A stretch of 64,000 nucleotides of DNA from Arenicellaceae bacterium (GCA_029246505.1 JAQWNC010000003.1:155484-219483), one strand, 5' to 3'. Positions 38,852-48,988 are shown, counted from the stretch's first letter. Numbers and translations: made by a program. The notes: generated by a model from the letters alone, not told the origin.

Positions 38852-40063
38852 ATGAGCTGTCTACAAAATAAACAAATTCTTCTAGGTGTCTCTGGTGGTA
38901 TTGCCGCCTATAAGGCACCCGAACTAGTCCGCCGGTTACGTGATCAGGGGGCAGAAGTGCGGGTGGTTATGACAGCAGCTGCCGAAGGCTTTATTACAAC
39001 CTTAAGCCTTCAAGCCGTCAGTGGTCACCCGGTTCACGTCGCTAAAATGAGCGCCGACAGTGAATCTGGCATGGGACATATTGATCTTGCTCGATGGGCA
39101 GATCTAGTTTTGATAGCGCCAGCTACTGCCAACACAATGGCTCGGCTTGCCAACGGGTTTGGCGATGAATTGCTCACTACCCTGTGTTTGGCGACTAGCG
39201 CACCAATAGCGGTTGCGCCTGCGATGAATCAACAGATGTGGAGCAACGCGGCTACGCGGGTTAATCTTGAAAAAATCAAATCGATTGGAATAGAGGTTTT
39301 CGGGCCGGGTGTAGGCGATCAGGCTTGCGGCGAAACAGGCCCGGGCCGCATGCTTGAGCCTGATGAATTAGTTTCATGTTGTGATCAACTATTAACATCC
39401 TTTCAGCGAGGCGGTCCGCTGCAAGAACTGCATTGCTTGATTACCGCAGGACCCACTGTAGAACATCTCGATCCGGTTCGAGCCATTACTAACTTTAGCT
39501 CTGGTCGAATGGGATATGCGGTAGCCGCTGCAGCGGTTGCTTCTGGAGCATCTGTTACACTTGTTAGTGGCCCAGTTTCATTAGATGTACCGCATGGTGT
39601 AAACCGAATTTCAGTGAAAAGTGCAGAAGAAATGCGCAGTGCAGTTTTATCAGAAATTGCCAACACTGATATTTTTATTGGGGTTGCAGCGGTCGCGGAC
39701 TACCGACCTAAATCTCAAGTTAGCAAAAAAATAAAAAAAGACGATAACAAAATGACCATTGAGCTGGTCAAGAATCCGGATATTCTTAGTGAAGTTTCAG
39801 CGCACCAGGATCGACCATTTGTTGTTGGTTTTGCCGCAGAAACTGATAATCTTGAAAAAAATGCTCTGCGTAAACTCAAAAAGAAGAAATTAGACATGAT
39901 CGCCGCCAATAAAGTAGGTGGGACGACGCCGGGATTTGGTGACAAGCCTAATGCATTAATAGTATTTTGCGCAAATGGCGATAAGCATGAACTACCGATG
40001 ACCGACAAAAATCACCTTGCGCGCCAGCTGGTTAGCCTCATTAGCAGCAACTTACCGGCATAG
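38852..40063 (+). CDS. coaBC: Bifunctional phosphopantothenoylcysteine decarboxylase / phosphopantothenate-cysteine ligase
   Basis: CoaBC makes 4'-phosphopantetheine from phosphopantothenate in two steps of coenzyme A synthesis. The N-terminal flavoprotein half shows ILLGVSGGIAAYKAPELVRR, the catalytic HIDLARWADL, and the PAMNQQMW motif. The C-terminal ligase half has ITAGPTVEHLDPVRAITNFS, SSGRMGYAVA and the lysine of the KKIKKDDNKM region. About 403 residues from ATG 38852, normal length; an upstream in-frame start adds unconserved residues. It is divergent from the radC remnant. In many relatives dut follows directly, but here it does not. Confidence 0.96.
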   Translation: MSCLQNKQILLGVSGGIAAYKAPELVRRLRDQGAEVRVVMTAAAEGFITTLSLQAVSGHPVHVAKMSADSESGMGHIDLARWADLVLIAPATANTMARLANGFGDELLTTLCLATSAPIAVAPAMNQQMWSNAATRVNLEKIKSIGIEVFGPGVGDQACGETGPGRMLEPDELVSCCDQLLTSFQRGGPLQELHCLITAGPTVEHLDPVRAITNFSSGRMGYAVAAAAVASGASVTLVSGPVSLDVPHGVNRISVKSAEEMRSAVLSEIANTDIFIGVAAVADYRPKSQVSKKIKKDDNKMTIELVKNPDILSEVSAHQDRPFVVGFAAETDNLEKNALRKLKKKKLDMIAANKVGGTTPGFGDKPNALIVFCANGDKHELPMTDKNHLARQLVSLISSNLPA

Positions 40064-40296
40064 ATTTTCCGAAACTGACACCACTCAGGTTTGGTTTTGA
40101 CATTTTTATGATGGCATCTCTAGATCATCTGATCATGGCAACTCAGCAGCCAATACAGCCAAGGCTGAGTGAAGCCATGCATGAAGCAGCGCTATCGGTT
40201 CATGACAGGGCCATACACAAATCTAACTAAAAGATTATCTGCGCTGCCCCACCAGACAAGACTAAAACTTTCTTAAAATCAACGATATATATAATT

Positions 40297-40686
40297 ATGC
40301 ACAAAAATTCAAATCGGCGAACAACCTCAACTGCATCTAATTTTGCGGATCGCTTTCCTATGACTGAATAATCTGCAGCGTTGGTCGTACAAACGCGCGA
40401 GAACACAAGCCAAATACTACAGAAAAGAGATGACCGTTTACTCGTAATTGTAGGCCCCTGTTCGGTGCATGATCCCATTCCTGCAAAGGAGTATAGAGAA
40501 CGTTTGGCCAAAATAAGGGTAGCCTTGGCGAACCAACTCGAAATTGTTATGAGTGTTTATTTTGAGAAGCCTCGCACTCGTGTCGGATGGAAGGGTCTAA
40601 TAAACGACCCTGATCTGGACGGTCAGTTTGATGTAAATAAAGGACTGCAAACAGCGCGCAAACTAAGGGTTAGGTTTTCCGACTAG
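40297..40686 (+). pseudogene. Truncated 3-deoxy-7-phosphoheptulonate synthase (AroG-type) pseudogene
   Basis: The frame from ATG 40297 reads MHKNSNRRTTSTASNFADRF then PMTE and a TAA at codon 25. It continues without another stop through LQKRDDRLLVIVGPCSVHDP, IVMSVYFEKPRTRVGWKGL and NDPDLDGQFDVNKGLQTARK, the N-terminal quarter of a class I DAHP synthase, the first enzyme of aromatic amino-acid synthesis. It then ends as LRVRFSD at 40686, while the intact family is about 350 residues; the rest is missing. One stop plus a large 3' deletion make inactivity certain. A functional copy elsewhere is expected. Confidence 0.85.
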
Positions 40687-40736
40687 ACTCACTAACTCAT
40701 TCAACGGCCATTGGATTCGATAATTACCTGAAGATG

Positions 40737-41213
40737 CTAGGTTGCGTAGCTCCCCCGAGAAAACACCAAGGGCAAAACAGAATCGTTCGCTTGAAAACCG
40801 AGCACTTCACCAACCACAATTGTGTGGTCCCCACCATCGTAAAACTTCCATGTTTTACATTCAAAAAATGCGGCGGTATTTTCTAACAGGGGGCTTCCAC
40901 CCCGTCCTGAAGCAAACGCTATTCCATCGAATTTATCTTCGCTCTGTCGCGCAAAATTATTAGATATATCAGCCTGCTGGTTTCCCAAAACATTCACAGC
41001 AAAATATTCTGCCGCTTCAAATGCTTCCGCGCTGTATGCATCTTTGGCGATACACCATAAAATAAGAGGCGGCTCTAGGGACACCGTATTAAAACTACTG
41101 GCAGTTACACCAACGGGGCTGCCACTGGCATCCAACGTGGTAATAATGGTTACTCCGGTAGGGAAGTAACCTAGCGCCCTACGTAAATCTATAACGTCGA
41201 TTGGTACACCCAC
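40737..41213 (-). CDS. Flavin reductase-like (FMN-binding) protein
   Basis: A 158-residue protein of the flavin reductase domain family (HpaC-like), which supplies reduced flavin to two-component monooxygenases. The pattern LRRALGYFPTGVTIITTLD, then VGVTASSFNTVSLEPPLIL and VNVLGNQQADISNNFA, ending GDHTIVVGEVLGF, is typical and intact. The start is GTG at 41213, supported by an AGGAG element about ten bases upstream. No monooxygenase partner is near; the gene sits between the DAHP-synthase and thiolase pseudogenes and is the only intact gene between coaBC and algC. Confidence 0.87.
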   Translation of the reverse strand: MGVPIDVIDLRRALGYFPTGVTIITTLDASGSPVGVTASSFNTVSLEPPLILWCIAKDAYSAEAFEAAEYFAVNVLGNQQADISNNFARQSEDKFDGIAFASGRGGSPLLENTAAFFECKTWKFYDGGDHTIVVGEVLGFQANDSVLPLVFSRGSYAT

Positions 41214-41687
41214 TTATATTCACTCCTCTAAATACTCAGCTGAAACTAGTAACTAACTCGCTCTATCACTACAAACAGCCCGGGAACAGATGTCGACCAA
41301 ATAATATTGCCAATTCAACTCACGTCTGGGTCCACATATTCAGCAATATCGATAACAGGGTTCAATCTCCCACCAGAATAGCGGGGTGCCATTAATGACA
41401 AGGGTTGACGGCCAAGTTAGTGAAGATAAGAGAGATTATACCGTTCTTTGATTTGCCCGCTAGAATAATGTCTTCTGTTAGACCAGTATTGGACGATCCA
41501 AATTATAAAGCGGGTGTTTTAGAACTCAGTTAATTGTGAAATATTTAGTCCAAAGGCGTGTGCAAAAAGTTCCCGTTGGCGACCCATTGCAACAACGTAT
41601 AAGTAAGCCTTCATACATCTCTTTAGACACACCTGTAAGCGTGCCTTATTATATAGGTCAAAAATCAAGAAAATCAGGAATACAATC
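41214..41687. other. Gene-poor stretch between flavin reductase and thiolase pseudogene
   Basis: No gene is recognised in these ~470 bp. The only protein-like piece is a 21-residue frame on the plus strand at 41468-41533, MSSVRPVLDDPNYKAGVLEL plus serine, which could be the start of a lost gene. The rest reads as non-coding in all frames examined. It fits a region where genes have decayed or been deleted. Confidence 0.4.
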
Positions 41688-42887
41688 ATGACCGATGCCT
41701 TTATTTGCGATGCTATTAGAACGCCAATTGGCCGCTACGGCGGATCTCTTGCTCAAATCCGCACAGATGATTTGGTGCTATCCCAACGCGAGAACTACAA
41801 AACCGTAACCCCTCAGTCGACTGGAGCGTACTCGATGATGTTATCTACGGTTGTGCCAATCAAGCTGGAGAAGATAACCAAAATGTAGCGCGCATCTGCA
41901 TTACTTTCTGGCTTACCAGTTGAAGCGCCAGGTATAACCATAAATCAACTTTGTGGTTCCGGTATGGAATCTGTTGGTTTAGCTACGCGTGCAATTCTGG
42001 CTGGACAAGCCGAGCTAGTAATTGCCGGTGGCGTTGAGTCCATGTCACGGGCACCGCTGGTAATGCCCAAAGCTGAGACAGCTTTTTCACGCAAGGCAGA
42101 AATATATGACACTACAATGGGTTGGCGATTTATAAATCGCTTAATGAAGGCCCAATATGGCGTTGACTCGATGCCGGAAACTGCGGAGAACCTCGCAGAA
42201 TAATTTAACATTAGCAGGGAAGATCAAGATGCATTTGCTGCACGTAGCCAGCATCGATACCAAAATGCATATCAATCCGATAGGTTTGTAGAAGAAATCG
42301 TCCAAGTAGAAACCCCTCAACGAAAGGGTGAACCAAGAATGTTCGATAAAGACGAACATCCCCGCACGACGAACGTCGAAACACTTGCAAATTTGCCCAC
42401 CCGCTTTCGCAAAAATGGTTCAGTTACTGCGGGGAATGCTTCTGGAGTTAACGACGGGGCCTGTACGTTACTGGTAGCCAGCAAAGGCTCGATCAAGAAT
42501 TTTAGGATTGCTCCTAGGGGTCGGGTTTTGAGTATGGCTTCTGCCGGGGTCGAACCACGCATTATGGGCTATGGTCCCGTACAAGCGGTTCACAAAGTCC
42601 TTGCGCAGACTGGCTTATCTCTAGAACAAATGGATGTAATAGAATTAAACGAGGCATTTGCCGCTCAGGCATTGGCGTTAGTTCGCGGTTTAGGCATCCC
42701 CGAAGATGCGGACTATTTAAATCCGAATGGCGGCGCAATATCGATGGGGCACCCCCTGGGAATGAGCGGCGCACCCATAGTACAAACTGCGGTTACTGAA
42801 TTGCATCACAGACAGGCCCAATATGCGCTTTGCACTATGTGCGTTGGAGTAGGCCAAGGCATCGCGATGGTAATCGAGCGCGTTTAG
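41688..42887 (+). pseudogene. Thiolase (acetyl-CoA acyltransferase / PcaF-like) pseudogene
   Basis: Three collinear pieces make one thiolase of about 400 codons. The first reads MTDAFICDAIRTPIGRYGGS up to TDDL. A one-base loss near 41775 shifts frame, which then reads GAIPTRELQNRNPSVDWSVL and YGCANQAGEDNQNVAR. A two-base loss near 41892 restores the frame to LCGSGMESVGLATRAILAGQ, with the active-site cysteine, and AGGVESMSRAPLVM. A TAA follows NLAE at 42201-42203. The last piece carries ELNEAFAAQALA, NPNGGAISMGHPLGMSGA and CTMCVGVGQG. Three separate lesions show a true pseudogene. The pieces resemble beta-ketoadipyl-CoA thiolase most. Confidence 0.9.
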
Positions 42888-43004
42888 AAATCACCACAGC
42901 CTTAGCCGTTCAGCGTTACGTCGGTTTACGATAGTAACTTCTACACCATTGGTTATAATTGAGCACACTCACAAATTTAGCAGTAATCATCCAAAGATCA
43001 AGCA

Positions 43005-44396
43005 ATGAGCGAATACTTTCCTACAGAAATTTTCAAAGCCTACGATATACGTGGCATCGTGGATAAATCACTCACTGTCGATATGACTTACCAAATTGGT
43101 CAAAGTATAGGCACTGAAGCGATCGTTAATGATCAAACCGTGGTCATTATTGGTCGTGATGGACGGCTCTCTGGCCTAAAACTTTCCAAGGTGCTCGCCG
43201 ATGGCATTCGATCAACGGGGGTAGACGTCGTGGATATTGGCGTCGCGCCGACACCAGTGGTCTATTTTGCCGCTTATCACTTGGGAATTCCTTCCTGTGT
43301 TGCGATTACGGGTAGCCATAACCCACCCGATTATAATGGATTTAAAATGGTCATCGATGGTATGACTCTTTCAGCTGAACGCATTCAAACTATTCGGCAA
43401 CGTATCCAGGATAAAAGCTGTATTCTCGCATCGTCTGAGAACCTGGGAACATACTCGTCACGTGAAATCATCCCTGAATATCTCGACACCATCGTTGCAG
43501 ATGTAAAGCCGGCTAGGCAAATTAAACTGGTTATCGATTGTGGAAATGGCGTAGCTGGTTCCGTCGCTCCCGAATTGTTTGAGAGACTGGGTTGTGATGT
43601 CACTACGCTGTATGGCGAAGTCGATGGAAACTTTCCTAATCATCACCCAGACCCCAGTCAAATTGAAAACCTGCAAGACTTAATCCAGGCAGTAAAGGAT
43701 CAAGGTGCAGAGCTAGGTTTTGCGTTCGACGGCGATGGTGATCGCTTAGGCGTCGTTACAGCAGACGGAGATGTTATTTGGCCTGATCGACAGATGATAC
43801 TCTTTGCACGCGACGTGTTGGAACGGAACCCGTCTGCCGAAATAATCTACGATGTAAAATGCTCAAGGACATTACCAAAAGAAATCGAGGCCGCTGGTGG
43901 CAAAGCGACCATGTGGCGAACTGGGCATTCTTTTATTAAAGGCAAATTAAAAGAAACCGGTGCACAATTAGCTGGTGAAATGAGCGGCCACATATTTTTT
44001 AAAGAGCGTTGGTATGGGTTCGACGATGGCAGCTATGCCGGGGCAAGACTAATCGAGTTGCTCTCTAAAATGGACCAAAGCCCTTCTGAGGTATTTAATG
44101 CTCTACCAGATACGATCAACACACCCGAATTGCGCATCGAAATGCAAGAAGGCGAACACTACAGGTTCATGGACGAAATGATTGAAAATGCATCATTTGA
44201 TGACGCTCAATTATCTACTATGGATGGTATTCGTGTGGATTTTGAAGATGGGTTCGGGTTAATCCGTCCGTCGAACACAACACCCATACTGGTACTGAGA
44301 TTCGAAGCAGACGATACCGCTGCCCTTGAGCGCATCCAATCCCGCTTCAGGGCTTTAATAACTGATACGCGCGCGGACGTAGTACCGCCGTTCTAA
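43005..44396 (+). CDS. algC: Phosphomannomutase / phosphoglucomutase
   Basis: A 463-residue alpha-D-phosphohexomutase that interconverts hexose 6- and 1-phosphates, supplying glucose 1-phosphate or mannose 1-phosphate for LPS and exopolysaccharide. The phosphoserine loop ITGSHNPPDYNGFK lies near residue 105, the metal loop FAFDGDGDRLGVV in the middle, the sugar-specificity loop GEMSGHIFF, and the phosphate-binding RPSNTTPILVLRFE at the C-terminus. It can feed rfbA here. It normally follows coaBC and dut; the position is kept, but dut is missing. Confidence 0.94.
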   Translation: MSEYFPTEIFKAYDIRGIVDKSLTVDMTYQIGQSIGTEAIVNDQTVVIIGRDGRLSGLKLSKVLADGIRSTGVDVVDIGVAPTPVVYFAAYHLGIPSCVAITGSHNPPDYNGFKMVIDGMTLSAERIQTIRQRIQDKSCILASSENLGTYSSREIIPEYLDTIVADVKPARQIKLVIDCGNGVAGSVAPELFERLGCDVTTLYGEVDGNFPNHHPDPSQIENLQDLIQAVKDQGAELGFAFDGDGDRLGVVTADGDVIWPDRQMILFARDVLERNPSAEIIYDVKCSRTLPKEIEAAGGKATMWRTGHSFIKGKLKETGAQLAGEMSGHIFFKERWYGFDDGSYAGARLIELLSKMDQSPSEVFNALPDTINTPELRIEMQEGEHYRFMDEMIENASFDDAQLSTMDGIRVDFEDGFGLIRPSNTTPILVLRFEADDTAALERIQSRFRALITDTRADVVPPF

Positions 44397-44405
44397 CTTT
44401 AGCCC

Positions 44406-46187
44406 GTGCCCGCCGAGCCTGATATACCCCAAAAGTTGAAGCCTTTGGTGCTGCGTACCATTGCAAATCTGCGCGAGTTTATCGATCAGCAACGCATCCG
44501 TATGTCACGGAATGACGCGATGGCACAGCTCGCCGCTCTAGCGGTTATAGTTGGAATAGTCGCTGGCTCTTTAAGTATTATCTTTCGCCTTCTGGTAACA
44601 GGCGCACTTACGTCTTCGATATTAGATGATTACAGCGCCTCCTTTGAGTCACTTTCAGCCGTAACACGATTTTTACTGTGTGCAGGTGGCGGATTACTTA
44701 TCGGGGTTATTTTTCAGAATATGAGCACCGCGACCCGGCAAATAGGCATAGTTCACGTGCTGGAACGACTCGCCTACCATCACGGCCGGATGCCTCTTAA
44801 AAACGCTGTCGCCCAGTTTCTAGGCGCCGCATTATGCATGGTCACTGGTCAATCTGTTGGTCGTGAAGGCCCCACAGTTCATTTAGGAGCTGCCGCTGGA
44901 GCGACAATTAGCGATACTCTTAAGATTCCACACAATGCTGGTCGAATATTAATCGGCTGTGGCGTAGCATCAGCAATTGGCGCTGGATTTAACACGCCCC
45001 TTGCCGGGGTAATTTTTGCAATGGAAGTTGTCCTAATGGAATACACGATCCTTGGGTTTACTCCCGTTATTATTGCCTCGCTGACCGCGACCAGTTTAGC
45101 TCGAATAATGTTTGGCGATGCACCCGCATTTACCGCACCCAGCATAGAATGGACGTCGATCGGGGAACTTCCCTACGTGATGTTGATGGGGGTAGTGATC
45201 GGCTTGAGCGCCGCAGCGTTCGTCAAAGCGACCGTACTCTTTTCGCATCTTATAGAAACAAAACCATATTGGATGCGAGTCGCGCTGGCTGGACTAATCA
45301 CCGGCGTGCTGGCAATTCCCGTCCCACAAATAATGGGGATAGGCTACGACACTGTAAGTTTGGCAATTTTAGGGCAAATATCAATGGCTATGCTTATATT
45401 GATATTTTTTGCCAAATTAGTCGCTACATCCGCCTCTATCGGGTTGGGAATGCCAGGCGGCTTAATAGGCCCAGCTTTACTTATGGGCGCCTGCATAGGT
45501 GGCTCCATGGGTATGATGGCGAACGACCTGGTCGGCGGCTTACATGATGAGGGCCTTTACGCACTATTAGGCGCTTGTGCGATGATGGGTGCTGCGCTCC
45601 ATGCACCGCTTGCCGCACTGGTAGCCATTCTGGAGTTAAGTGGCACCCACTCCGTAATTCTGCCGGCAATGATCGCTGTAGTAACTGCATTAATAACCAA
45701 AAGAGTACCTTTTGGATTAATGTCAATTTATCGCGTTTTAATGCGCGAACGAGGATTAGACTATCGAAATTCGCCAATGGCGCAGGCTTTACGCCGAATT
45801 GGCGTTGCTAGCGTAATGGATAAAAGTGTCTCGCAAATGGATAGAATTATTACGGTCGATGCTGCACGCACTATCCTAGAAACTAACCAACGCTGGATTA
45901 TGACTTTTGCTGAAAATGGCCAGGCTTCGTTGCTACCTGCAGCTGATCTCGCCATCCATCTAAGCAGCCTAGAGACAGACAACCATGAAATAGACCTGCT
46001 CAGCCTACCTGCCATGCGCGAGGATTCAACAAGAGTTACGATTTTAGAAACGCTTCAGGAGGCGCACGAAGCGATGGAGGCGACTGGTGCTGAGCTCCTT
46101 TATGTCACCGGCGCACACGGCAAGTCTGCAAATCGAATATACGGCGTGATAACTCGAGAGCATATAGAACGGCGCTATAAGCTTTAA
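44406..46187 (+). CDS. ClC-family chloride channel/transporter with C-terminal regulatory region
   Basis: A 593-residue inner-membrane ClC protein. Selectivity-filter motifs are visible: GQSVGREGPTVHLGAA, GAGFNTPLAGVIFAMEV and GLGMPGGLIGPALLMG, with about 10-12 helices over the first ~440 residues. The filter glutamate in GREGP is present, which fits a chloride/proton exchanger. The last ~130 residues are soluble and look like CBS-domain material. The likely start is GTG at 44406, nine bases after the algC stop, so the two genes are probably co-transcribed. Confidence 0.92.
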   Translation: MPAEPDIPQKLKPLVLRTIANLREFIDQQRIRMSRNDAMAQLAALAVIVGIVAGSLSIIFRLLVTGALTSSILDDYSASFESLSAVTRFLLCAGGGLLIGVIFQNMSTATRQIGIVHVLERLAYHHGRMPLKNAVAQFLGAALCMVTGQSVGREGPTVHLGAAAGATISDTLKIPHNAGRILIGCGVASAIGAGFNTPLAGVIFAMEVVLMEYTILGFTPVIIASLTATSLARIMFGDAPAFTAPSIEWTSIGELPYVMLMGVVIGLSAAAFVKATVLFSHLIETKPYWMRVALAGLITGVLAIPVPQIMGIGYDTVSLAILGQISMAMLILIFFAKLVATSASIGLGMPGGLIGPALLMGACIGGSMGMMANDLVGGLHDEGLYALLGACAMMGAALHAPLAALVAILELSGTHSVILPAMIAVVTALITKRVPFGLMSIYRVLMRERGLDYRNSPMAQALRRIGVASVMDKSVSQMDRIITVDAARTILETNQRWIMTFAENGQASLLPAADLAIHLSSLETDNHEIDLLSLPAMREDSTRVTILETLQEAHEAMEATGAELLYVTGAHGKSANRIYGVITREHIERRYKL

Positions 46188-46363
46188 TGATTATTACTAA
46201 CGAAAGCGAATCTGCACACCAAGCGGGCAAACTCTAGAGCAATAGTTTTTGAATGCATACTACTACGCAATATTGTGCAGGGTATAATTAGTTACGTTTG
46301 CCATTCGTTGTTGAGATAAAATCCGCTTAGATTTTTTATCGGCAAGCTTAAACGGATCCCCCT

Positions 46364-47929
46364 GTGTCTCAAACATTTCTGAAAAATCTTAATCTTCTCA
46401 AACAGTCTGGCACTTTCAGCACACTGACTGGCATCCAGCGCGGAATCGAGAAAGAAGGTTTGCGTACTACCCCAGCGGGTGAGCTGTCGCAATCCGCACA
46501 TCCTGCAGCTCTAGGGTCAGCTCTTGCCCACCCCAGTATTACTACCGACTTTTCAGAAGCACTCCTGGAGTTCGTCACACCGGTTATGCCAACCCCAGAA
46601 GCCGCGGTTAACTTCCTTGAAGATTTACACCGCTTTGCCTATGAAATTCTGGAAGAGGAGATTATTTGGAGTTCAAGTATGCCGTGCTTTTTAGGTGGCG
46701 AAAGTAGCATACCGATTGCACAGTACGGAAAGTCCAATATCGGCACGATGAAACATATTTATCGAGTGGGCCTGGAACATCGTTACGGCAAAACAATGCA
46801 AACAATTGCAGGCATTCATTATAATTTTTCGCTACCGGATGACTTTTGGACAGCCTTTCGCAGCGTGGTAGCCAGCACCGAATCTGATCGTGATTTCCGC
46901 GATAAGCAATATTTCGGCCTTATTCGAAACTTTCGACGCAATGCCTGGTTATTATTACTGTTATTTGGAGCATCTCCTGCTGTCTGCGGATCATTTATTA
47001 AAGGGCTCGATCACAAACTTCTAAAACTCGAAGGTAAGGGTTATTACCTGCCTTGGGCAACATCATTACGAATGGGTGGCCTGGGTTACACCAGTGATGC
47101 ACAGAGTAGTTTTCGAGTTTGCTATAACTCGGTAGAATCTTACACCAGCACCTTGGGGCAAGCTTTAAACATGAGCTATCCGCCTTACGAGAAGATTGGT
47201 GCTAAAAATAACGGCCGTTATTTGCAACTCAATGACCGGTTACTGCAAATTGAGAATGAGTACTACAGTGATATTCGGCCCAAAAGAGTCACTCCGTCAG
47301 GCGCTCATCCTTTACCCTATTTGAAACAACACGGAGTCGAGTACATTGAAGTCAGAAATCTTGACCTCAATCCATTTCTGCCAGTTGGTATCGATTCAGC
47401 ACAGGCAAGATTCGTTGATAGTTTTCTGCTTTACTGTCTTTTACAAGATAGCCCGCAAATCTCAACCGATGAATATGCGGCAAACAACCAAAACAAAACC
47501 TCGATTATTATCGAAGGGCGAAAGCCAGGGCTAAAATTAAAACGTAACGAAGAGACGATCGATGCGTTTCAATGGGCAACTGAACTAACAGATGGTATTG
47601 AGCAGACGGCAAACTTGCTAGATGAATCCCATGGCAATAATTTGCATACAAAAGCAGTCGCGGCGCAAAAGAATAAATTATTACATCCGGATTTGTTCCC
47701 GTCAGCACAAATCCTTCATTTCGCGGACACAGAAAAACTCAGCTTTAGCGAGCTAGGAATACGCCTTAGTAGTCAACATAAGGCTAACTTCAAAGAACCT
47801 CTGCCAGCCGATAAAAGAGCGGAAATGGATAAAATCGCGGTTGAATCTCTAGAAAAACAGAAGCAAATAGAAGATTCAGATACTATTGATTTCGATGATT
47901 TTTTAACCGACTACTTTGCCCGCAGTTAA
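46364..47929 (+). CDS. gshA: Glutamate-cysteine ligase
   Basis: GshA makes gamma-glutamylcysteine from glutamate, cysteine and ATP, the rate-limiting step of glutathione synthesis. The 521-residue protein is of the gammaproteobacterial type: LTGIQRGIEKEGLRTTPAGE near the start, HPSITTDFSEALLEFVTPV, QTIAGIHYNFS, and GVEYIEVRNLDLNPF later. The start is GTG at 46364. It lies about 175 bp after the ClC gene and converges with the glycerate kinase gene. Confidence 0.95.
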   Translation: MSQTFLKNLNLLKQSGTFSTLTGIQRGIEKEGLRTTPAGELSQSAHPAALGSALAHPSITTDFSEALLEFVTPVMPTPEAAVNFLEDLHRFAYEILEEEIIWSSSMPCFLGGESSIPIAQYGKSNIGTMKHIYRVGLEHRYGKTMQTIAGIHYNFSLPDDFWTAFRSVVASTESDRDFRDKQYFGLIRNFRRNAWLLLLLFGASPAVCGSFIKGLDHKLLKLEGKGYYLPWATSLRMGGLGYTSDAQSSFRVCYNSVESYTSTLGQALNMSYPPYEKIGAKNNGRYLQLNDRLLQIENEYYSDIRPKRVTPSGAHPLPYLKQHGVEYIEVRNLDLNPFLPVGIDSAQARFVDSFLLYCLLQDSPQISTDEYAANNQNKTSIIIEGRKPGLKLKRNEETIDAFQWATELTDGIEQTANLLDESHGNNLHTKAVAAQKNKLLHPDLFPSAQILHFADTEKLSFSELGIRLSSQHKANFKEPLPADKRAEMDKIAVESLEKQKQIEDSDTIDFDDFLTDYFARS

Positions 47930-48012
47930 TCACTGTAATTAGATCAAGTCTCTGGATTGAGGTAGCAACAAGTAATGCTGAAAAGCTCAGTCAAGGGTAC
48001 CATCTTGAATTT

Positions 48013-48888
48013 CTAGTTCGAATTATTATAGGTCAGCGAATCAACCCCATGCGCATGGTCCAAGTTGAGCACCGCATCAGCAGTTATCGGTAATCTGGTT
48101 AAACAATCACGCGTTATCCGCTCGCAGTGCATGATAAATCGTTGTAAAGCGACTGAGTCCATTACCCCCAGTCCATCGCCTACTTTCTCCCATAATTTTT
48201 TCTCTTGTTCGCTACGCCACTCATAAATGCACCCAAAACTTGGCGCTTTCAAAAATACCAAATAATCGAGTTTTGAATATAGCCCGGTGTATTGTGAAGC
48301 AAGCGCTTCGTTAGAATATGTGCGCCATTTACCATCAGCATCGTCAATACGCTCAAGCTCGTTAATTGGCTCCAACAGCAACTCACTACATTGGGCTTTG
48401 GCGCCTACGCACCAACCCTCGAGCACTACCAAATTGACCCGCCCTTCACTGATATCAGAATGATCGACTACCGCACGATCATCAAGCGATTTATCAAACC
48501 TTGGCATCTGCACGCGATCTCCTGCCAATAGACCATCAATAACCTTAGTCGCAAGTCGTATATCGTGGGTTCCCGGCACACCCCGGGTTGCAAATAAAGG
48601 GTGAATATTGCTCGCCAGATCTAGCCGTTCAGATCTGCGCAAGTAAAAATCATCCAATGACAAGCAGACTACGGTTAACCCGAAGTCATGTATCAGCACT
48701 TGGGCCGCAAACTTCGCGAGTGTAGATTTACCGGTTCCTTGAGCGCCGCTAATTCCAAGCACACGTATACTACCGCCTATCGTCAGCTTCGCTATCTTTG
48801 TTACCAGCGGTTGGTAATACTGCTCAGCGATAGATACAAATTCCTCGGGCAATCGATGTGTACGCACAAATTTCTCTATCTTATTCAT
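48013..48888 (-). CDS. D-glycerate 3-kinase-like P-loop kinase
   Basis: A 291-residue kinase of the GLYK/YggC-like P-loop family. Walker A is GISGAQGTGKSTLA near residues 45-58, then VCLSLDDFYLRRSERLDLA, FATRGVPGTHD, LLAGDRVQMPRFDKSLDD and VVLEGWCVGA. The C-terminal YLVFLKAPSFGCIYEWRSEQ is characteristic. Plant GLYK phosphorylates glycerate in photorespiration; bacterial members may do the same or act on another small hydroxy acid. The ATG at 48888 fits the family. No pathway neighbour is present. Confidence 0.85.
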   Translation of the reverse strand: MNKIEKFVRTHRLPEEFVSIAEQYYQPLVTKIAKLTIGGSIRVLGISGAQGTGKSTLAKFAAQVLIHDFGLTVVCLSLDDFYLRRSERLDLASNIHPLFATRGVPGTHDIRLATKVIDGLLAGDRVQMPRFDKSLDDRAVVDHSDISEGRVNLVVLEGWCVGAKAQCSELLLEPINELERIDDADGKWRTYSNEALASQYTGLYSKLDYLVFLKAPSFGCIYEWRSEQEKKLWEKVGDGLGVMDSVALQRFIMHCERITRDCLTRLPITADAVLNLDHAHGVDSLTYNNSN

Positions 48889-48988
48889 CGCTCAATCTCT
48901 TCCCTGTGTATACGCCTGAACTCAATAGCAAAGCACAGTAAAATGATTTTTTCATACTTTGGTATATCTAAGGGCCTTTCTAATCGAA

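Noticed and set aside
40108..40230. Short plus-strand frame MMASLDHLIMATQQPIQPRL and 20 further residues
   Set aside because: Only 40 codons, no ribosome site and no recognisable family; may be a scrap of a lost gene in the decayed interval.
41468..41533. 21-residue frame starting MSSVRPVLDDPNYK
   Set aside because: Resembles the start of a real protein but is too short and isolated to support a gene call.
44879..46015. Minus-strand and alternative-frame proteins within the ClC gene
   Set aside because: They overlap conserved ClC motifs in the correct frame and show no family features of their own.
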